The notes under the pieces: model-generated
The model's input: the letters and a program-made list of their open reading frames with translations, nothing else
The model's database searches: none
Told to the model about the DNA's origin: nothing
Position numbers and translations under genes: made by a program
In this document: positions 1-3,611 of the stretch, piece after piece
Numbering within the stretch: position 1 is the first letter of the stretch
Layout: each line of letters begins with the position of its first letter
Source: Elusimicrobiota bacterium
GTDB taxonomy: Bacteria > Elusimicrobiota > Elusimicrobia > UBA1565 > JACRDR01
NCBI GenBank assembly: GCA_016212845.1
Contig: JACRDR010000314.1
Location: 1 to 5,181 of the forward strand
Direction: 5' to 3'
DNA length: 5,181 bases

Positions 1-151
1 AGAAGATCCACGTGGCGCCCACGAGCTGTTCGCGCGTCGTCTCTTTCGGAGCGACCGCCAGGACGAAGGGGAAGGACAGCACGACCGCCGCGGCCAGTCC
101 CAGCAGAACCAGTCTCTCCTTCTTTAAGTGAAGACGAGCGAGCTCAAGCAT
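1..151 (-). CDS. ABC transporter permease, N-terminal fragment (runs off the window)
   Basis: Only the first 50 codons are present. The start is ATG at 151. A strong Shine-Dalgarno GGGAGG lies 5 nt upstream, and the start overlaps the end of the ABC ATPase gene by 8 nt, which indicates translational coupling. The visible protein starts MLELARLHLKKERL, a short basic amphipathic stretch, and continues into one strongly hydrophobic segment at about residues 13-33 (LVLLGLAAAVVLSFPFVLAVA). A polar loop follows, then the start of what looks like a second apolar segment (LVGATWIF). This fits the first membrane helix of an ABC-2-type integral membrane subunit, the expected partner of the ATPase encoded just upstream. 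Nothing visible indicates the substrate. The permease role rests mainly on operon position plus the hydrophobic helix. A CcmB-like exporter subunit is one alternative, but the fragment is too short to decide. Confidence 0.72.
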   Translation of the reverse strand, partial: MLELARLHLKKERLVLLGLAAAVVLSFPFVLAVAPKETTREQLVGATWIF

Positions 152-1040
152 GGTTTCCTCCCGCGGCCAACAGGTGCTTCAGGCTTTCCTGCACCGGCAT
201 CGCTTTGCGCTCGGTCGCGGCCAGCCAGCCCGAGCCCAGGATGCGGTCCTCCAGCTCCTTCTCGAAGACGATCCACTCGACGAGCGGCCCCTCGGCGCGC
301 AGGGGCGGTACGGGCCAGGCCTTCGCGGCGGGCGCGTCGTCTTTGACGCGGCCGGTGATGCGGCAGGCCTCCGAGCGCAGGCGGTCGACTTCGTGGCGCG
401 CCGCGATCTCGCCGTCGGCCAGCACCCACACCTCGTCGAGGATGCCCGCGAGCTCGTCCATGCGGTGGTTGGCGACGAGGATCGTGCGGCCGTCCTTTTG
501 CAGTTCCTGCACGAGGTGGTTTAAGATGTCGTCGCGCACGAGGCTGTCGAGGCCGGAGGTCGGCTCGTCTAGGAAGAAGAGCTCCGGCTCGTGCGCGGCG
601 GCGCAGACCCACGCGAGCTTGCCGAGCGTCCCCTTGCTCGCGCCGCGCACCGGCGTGTTGAGGTCCAGGCCGAGCTGCTGCGAGAGGCCGAAGGCGCGCA
701 TGTTCTTCCAGCGGGGGAAGAACTTCGCGCGGAACGCCAGCACTTCGCCCAGCGTCATGAAGGGATGGAAGGTCGGGCGCTCGGGGATGTAGCCGACGTG
801 TTCCCGAATCGCTCCGCTGCCGTCCGGGCGCATGCCGAGCACCTCGATCTCGCCGGAGTCGGCGGCCAGCATGTCGAGCATCACTTGAAACAAGGTGGAC
901 TTGCCCTCGCCGTTGCGGCCGAGCAGCCCCACCACGCGGCCCCGCGGGATCGTGCCCGTCACCCCACAGAGGACGTTCTTGGCCCCGAAGGACCGCCGGA
1001 CGTTCTCGAGCCTCAACGCCGCCGAGTCACCGCGTTTCAT
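144..1040 (-). CDS. ABC transporter ATP-binding protein (YtrB/YhcG-like)
   Basis: The 298-residue protein is a single nucleotide-binding domain with a C-terminal extension, a usual size for ABC-2-type exporter ATPases. Visible motifs are: Walker A GRNGEGKST at residues 41-49; a Q-loop region GYIPE at 83-87, with Glu in place of the canonical Gln; a divergent signature ASKGTLGK at 134-141; Walker B LFFLDE at 154-159; D-loop SGLD at 162-165; and the switch histidine at 192 (VANHRMDEL). All residues needed for ATP binding and hydrolysis are present. Residues after about 215 form the variable C-terminal region. The ATG at 1040 is chosen because GGAGG lies 5 nt upstream; it overlaps the repressor gene by 14 nt. 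The enzyme should energise the permease encoded next. Substrate is unknown. Family relatives paired with YtrA-type repressors include cell-envelope stress and antimicrobial-response exporters, so such a role is possible but not shown. Confidence 0.95.
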   Translation of the reverse strand: MKRGDSAALRLENVRRSFGAKNVLCGVTGTIPRGRVVGLLGRNGEGKSTLFQVMLDMLAADSGEIEVLGMRPDGSGAIREHVGYIPERPTFHPFMTLGEVLAFRAKFFPRWKNMRAFGLSQQLGLDLNTPVRGASKGTLGKLAWVCAAAHEPELFFLDEPTSGLDSLVRDDILNHLVQELQKDGRTILVANHRMDELAGILDEVWVLADGEIAARHEVDRLRSEACRITGRVKDDAPAAKAWPVPPLRAEGPLVEWIVFEKELEDRILGSGWLAATERKAMPVQESLKHLLAAGGNHA

Positions 1041-1407
1041 CTTCGCCTCCCTTCGTCGACTGCACCGTCTCGGAAATTTCGTCCCAGGACAGGCCCGCCT
1101 GCCGGGCGAGCCGGAGGGCGTCCGCCAGCCTTTCCTTGGACACCGCCAAACCCTCTTTGGCCTGCCCTTTCGCGGTTTGGGCGATGTAGTTGCCGTCGCC
1201 CCGTTTGGTGTCGAGGAAGCCCTCGAGCGCCAGCTCCCGGAACGCCCGGGCGACCGTGTTGGGGTTGATTTTAAGGGAGAGGGCCAGGCCGCGGATCGAG
1301 GGAGCCTTGTCGCCCGGGCGCAGCAGCCCCTTCGTGACCAGGCCCTTGAGCGCGCCTTTGAGCTGGTCGTTGATCGGCAGGGGCGACGTGGGATCGATCT
1401 CGAGCAT
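1027..1407 (-). CDS. GntR-family transcriptional regulator, YtrA subfamily
   Basis: This 126-residue protein has an N-terminal winged helix-turn-helix typical of GntR regulators: EIDPTSPLPINDQL at residues 3-16, RPGDKAPSIRGLA at 30-42, the recognition region NPNTVARAFREL at 48-59, and the wing EGFLDTKRGDGNYIA at 62-76. Only about 50 residues follow, so it lacks the large effector domains of FadR, HutC or MocR types. That matches the short YtrA/YhcF class, which normally represses its own ABC transporter operon. The reading frame stays open upstream to 1560. The ATG at 1407 is preferred because the domain's conserved N-terminus begins there and because any earlier start would lie across the promoter and operator. 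No Shine-Dalgarno is visible before it. It is the first gene of the operon and overlaps the ATPase gene. The ligand or signal is unknown. Confidence 0.93.
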   Translation of the reverse strand: MLEIDPTSPLPINDQLKGALKGLVTKGLLRPGDKAPSIRGLALSLKINPNTVARAFRELALEGFLDTKRGDGNYIAQTAKGQAKEGLAVSKERLADALRLARQAGLSWDEISETVQSTKGGEDETR

Positions 1408-1429
1408 CTGTACTAGTGTGCTAGTACAG
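1408..1429. promoter_or_regulatory. Predicted GntR operator A, perfect 9-4-9 inverted repeat
   Basis: On the plus strand, arms CTGTACTAG (1408-1416) and CTAGTACAG (1421-1429) are exact reverse complements separated by TGTG. The repeat begins on the base next to the repressor start codon and reaches into the -10 hexamer, so it covers the predicted transcription start. Position, symmetry and proximity to a YtrA-type regulator gene make it the likely autoregulatory binding site for the dimeric repressor. Binding itself is inferred. Confidence 0.82.
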
Positions 1430-1439
1430 TATAGCACAC
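1416..1439. promoter_or_regulatory. Predicted GntR operator B, perfect 8-8-8 inverted repeat overlapping operator A
   Basis: On the plus strand, arms GTGTGCTA (1416-1423) and TAGCACAC (1432-1439) are exact reverse complements with an 8-bp centre. The repeat spans the whole -10 element and overlaps operator A by 14 bp. Both repeats are built from the half-site TGTRCTA, which occurs four times: forward at 1409 and 1417, reverse at 1422 and 1432. This suggests a second dimer site, or one extended site bound by more than one dimer. Confidence 0.65.
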
Positions 1440-1455
1440 CTTTGTCCAGTGTCAA
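1428..1455 (-). promoter_or_regulatory. Sigma-70-type promoter of the GntR-ABC operon
   Basis: Read on the minus strand there is a perfect -35 TTGACA (1455-1450), a 16-bp spacer, and a -10 TATACT (1433-1428) preceded by TG one base upstream (TGCTATACT), which makes it an extended -10. Transcription would be expected to start near 1421-1420, only about 13-14 nt before the repressor ATG at 1407. This is one of the few AT-rich stretches in a GC-rich window. The -10 lies inside the inverted-repeat operators, so repressor binding should block polymerase. Confidence 0.85.
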
Positions 1456-1507
1456 GACCCAAGCCCCGAAATAGGCCCGCAACATATCCCGGCTACCCTC
1501 GGGAGCG

Positions 1508-2086
1508 ATGATCCTCTCGGCCGCGCTGGCGCTGCTGCTGACCCCCGTCGCGCACGCCAACCCGTGGAACTTGGAGCTCGGGCACGATCGCTCGGGCTCT
1601 CGCGTGTCGATGAGCTACCGGATCCGATGGGACTTCTCGGATTTGAAGCGCGCGCCCAGGCCGAAGGAGTTCTTGGCCTCCGCCCGCGGGATCTGGCGCG
1701 GCGTGCGCCTCGAGGTTTACGGGATGCGTCTGCGGCCCTTCCGCCGCGACGAGGCGCCCGAGTCCGCGGGACGGCCGGGGCAGACCGCGCTCGCGCGGGC
1801 CTCGGAAGCCGTGGTCTCCGATCTGCGGGCCGACGCTCGGAGGCAGTTCACGTCTTTTCTCATCCGCAGCGCCTTCAACCGCGCGCTCCCGAAGGCCGCC
1901 GGAGCCCCCGGCTGGGAAAAGGATGCGGTCGTGGCGGGCCTCTTCGACACCGGCCGCGTCTGGGCCGACGAGGCCCACCTCCCGGGGGGCCATCGGCCCA
2001 GGCGACCGAGCGCTCCCTACCTCAAACTGACGGCATGCGGGTTCTCGCCGTTCTTCTGTCATTGGCCGCTTCGGCCCAGACCGTGA
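1508..2086 (+). CDS. Hypothetical exported protein, unrecognised family
   Basis: The 192-codon frame begins with a clear signal peptide (MILSAALALLLTPVAHA, predicted cleavage before Asn18), so the product is probably periplasmic or secreted. The mature part starts NPWNLELG and is basic and Arg-rich, with an Arg/Asp/Ala-rich, probably helical, central region at about residues 95-130 (for example SEAVVSDLRADARRQFTSFL). I recognise no domain. The start ATG at 1508 is chosen for the signal peptide; GGGAG sits only 2 nt upstream, so the ribosome site is poor. The last 17 codons overlap the next gene by 52 bp and encode an atypical tail (CGFSPFFCHWPLRPRP). A one-base change in the G6 run at 1984-1989 would instead end the protein at 2030, 4 nt before the next ATG, so the true C-terminus is uncertain. 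The 100-bp gap upstream is shared with the divergent repressor gene; no convincing plus-strand promoter is visible there. Confidence 0.62.
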   Translation: MILSAALALLLTPVAHANPWNLELGHDRSGSRVSMSYRIRWDFSDLKRAPRPKEFLASARGIWRGVRLEVYGMRLRPFRRDEAPESAGRPGQTALARASEAVVSDLRADARRQFTSFLIRSAFNRALPKAAGAPGWEKDAVVAGLFDTGRVWADEAHLPGGHRPRRPSAPYLKLTACGFSPFFCHWPLRPRP

Positions 2087-3132
2087 AGACGCCGGCGGCC
2101 CCCGTTCCGGTCTCCGGCTCCCCGTCGATCTCCCTGCCGGCCAGCGCGATCGGCTCGCTGTCGATCTCTCCCGCGGCGTCCTTGGCCTCCACGCCGGGCG
2201 AGCGAGTCCTGCGGACCGTCGCCGTCGCCGGAGAGAAGCTCCCCGCGGCCAAGGGCGTGCCGCTCGCCGGCCGCCTCGTCGAGCGGATCGAGGAAAACGA
2301 GTTCGAGGTCTACCGCCCGCTCGAGGAGTACCTGACGCTTTTAGGCGCGGACTTCGCGCGCCGTCTCGCCGCGCTGAGCGGCCACTGGATCGACGCCGGG
2401 GCCGGCGAGGCCAAGGCCGCGATCCACTTCCTTTGGGAAGACGAGCTGAAAATCCACGGTTCGTACGCGAGGCACGACAGCCGCATGTGGAAGATGATCT
2501 TCGATTCGGACCGCAAGCGGTCGGCCGACGAGCTCGCGATCGTGGATGTGCTCGAGAAGCGGCTGAGCTACCAAGGAGCCCCGGCGGCGCTGTCCGCGCC
2601 GTTCGGCCGCAAGCCGTTCGTGACGGCGGTTAGTAAGACCGCCGACGCGCTCAATATGCCGAGGCAGCCCTCCGGCGGCAAATTTCGCTTCTTGCGCGGC
2701 AAGTTCTTCCGCGACATCCCGGTCAAGGACTTGCTCGGGCGCGGCGGACCGGCGGAGCTCATCACCGACGTGTTCGGCGTGTTCGCCTACGATCCCCGGC
2801 CGGATCTGGTTCTGAAGCGCTACACCGACCTGCTCGCCGACGACGGCGAGATTTATATCTTGCTCGGCATCGACTCCGATCCGCTGCGCCTGTCGCAGCA
2901 CCGCGTCCGCAGCGGTAGAAAGGAGATCGGCCTCGTGGATTGGGTAAAGGGGATTCCCGGGCTCGAAGTCGAAGAGCAGGCGAACAAGAACTTCGGCCTG
3001 CCCGTCTCCCGGGTGCTCCGGATCAAGAAGACCGGAGGCGCGATCCGGATTCCGTCTCTCGAACTCGTCGACGTGGTCGACACGAAAGGCTCGAAGAAGC
3101 TGAACCCGCCTCTGCGAATCTTCGTCGACTAA
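2035..3132 (+). CDS. Exported protein with a SAM-dependent methyltransferase-like domain
   Basis: The 365-residue protein starts with a short signal peptide (MRVLAVLLSLAASA, cleavage expected before Gln15). A Ser/Pro/Ala-rich linker follows to about residue 50, with the repeated pattern SISLPAS / SISPAAS. The rest resembles a class I methyltransferase Rossmann fold. The nucleotide-binding loop is WIDAGAGEAKA at 118-128, with Asp120 and three spaced small residues. A later strand-turn region ELITDVFGVFAYDPRPDLVL lies at 241-260, followed by a helix and LLADDGEIYILLGID at 267-281, the expected motif order. The acidic residue that usually ends the second strand is not obvious. The start is placed at 2035 because the signal peptide begins there; no Shine-Dalgarno is seen, and it lies within the end of the preceding gene, so coupling is likely. 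Export is odd for a SAM enzyme, so it may be a repurposed fold. No substrate is inferred. The stop codon overlaps that of the convergent gene. Confidence 0.85.
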   Translation: MRVLAVLLSLAASAQTVKTPAAPVPVSGSPSISLPASAIGSLSISPAASLASTPGERVLRTVAVAGEKLPAAKGVPLAGRLVERIEENEFEVYRPLEEYLTLLGADFARRLAALSGHWIDAGAGEAKAAIHFLWEDELKIHGSYARHDSRMWKMIFDSDRKRSADELAIVDVLEKRLSYQGAPAALSAPFGRKPFVTAVSKTADALNMPRQPSGGKFRFLRGKFFRDIPVKDLLGRGGPAELITDVFGVFAYDPRPDLVLKRYTDLLADDGEIYILLGIDSDPLRLSQHRVRSGRKEIGLVDWVKGIPGLEVEEQANKNFGLPVSRVLRIKKTGGAIRIPSLELVDVVDTKGSKKLNPPLRIFVD

Positions 3133-3611
3133 GTCCCGTCGGGCGGGGCGGGGAACTTAAATCCCGGGGCCTTCTGCTTGGGCTGCTCTTCCAGCCACCG
3201 CTCCCCGAGGCGCACCATCCGCCGGTGATTGCGGCCGAGATCCCAGATGCCGATCCGCGACGACGAGCGAAAGTGGATCACCGGCTGGTCGATCGGCAGG
3301 AAGAACTCCACGTCGTGGGTGAAGCGGAGGAACGTCGTCTTGAACTCCGCGTGGACGTAGTCGACGCCGCCGGGGTAGATCGTCACGCCGAGCGTGTGCC
3401 GGAGCATCTTCTCGAGGCGAGCGAGCGCCTCCGCGCGCGTGTCGTAGTAGCGCCACGCCTCCATGTGCCGCCCCTGCCTCTGATCGAGGGTCGAAACGCA
3501 GTTCGGATTCGCGCCGCACATTCCCGACGAGGCGGAGAACCGCGGAAACGCCTTGGACGCGGCGAAGGACACGGAAGCCAGCAGGACGATCGAGAGCGGC
3601 CTGAGGCTCAC
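3129..3611 (-). CDS. DUF1499 family exported protein
   Basis: The 160-residue product begins with a hydrophobic signal-like segment (SLRPLSIVLLASVSFAASKA, residues 2-21). The body matches the DUF1499 pattern: CGANPNCVST at 32-41, DYVHAEFKTTFLRFTHDVEFFL at 84-105, and the hallmark RSSSRIGIWDLGRNHRRM at 115-132. Family members are mostly small envelope-associated proteins without an established biochemical function. A GTG start at 3611 is chosen over the upstream ATG at 3728 because it places the signal peptide at the N-terminus and gives a GTGA overlap of 4 nt with the preceding gene, a classic sign of translational coupling. The long upstream extension would lie wholly inside that gene. Cys32 and Cys38 could form a disulfide in the periplasm. 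The TAG stop overlaps the stop of the opposing methyltransferase-like gene. Confidence 0.88.
   Translation of the reverse strand: MSLRPLSIVLLASVSFAASKAFPRFSASSGMCGANPNCVSTLDQRQGRHMEAWRYYDTRAEALARLEKMLRHTLGVTIYPGGVDYVHAEFKTTFLRFTHDVEFFLPIDQPVIHFRSSSRIGIWDLGRNHRRMVRLGERWLEEQPKQKAPGFKFPAPPDGT

Noticed and set aside
124..612. 162-residue Arg/Pro-rich frame on the minus strand
   Set aside because: Out-of-frame shadow of the ABC ATPase gene; its composition is typical of a GC-rich alternative frame and no domain is visible.
1442..1473. Possible plus-strand promoter (TTGTCC with GAAATA) for the gene at 1508
   Set aside because: Both hexamers match the consensus poorly; not strong enough to annotate.
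1408..1560. N-terminal extension of the GntR regulator to an ATG at 1560 (177 residues)
   Set aside because: The extension would translate the promoter and both palindromes and run antisense through the start of the divergent gene; the conserved GntR N-terminus begins exactly at the ATG at 1407.
1564..2034. Upstream extension of the methyltransferase-like gene to 1564
   Set aside because: The extension is Arg/Gly/Pro-rich with no domain, runs out of frame through the small exported protein, and would bury the clear signal peptide that starts at 2035.
1493..2062. 189-residue minus-strand frame opposite the small exported protein
   Set aside because: Antisense shadow; rich in Arg, Gly, Pro and Glu with no signal peptide or domain, whereas the plus strand has a clear signal peptide.
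3132..3175. G/C-rich stretch after the convergent stops as a bidirectional terminator
   Set aside because: No convincing stem with a following T-tract on either strand, and it lies inside the DUF1499 coding sequence.
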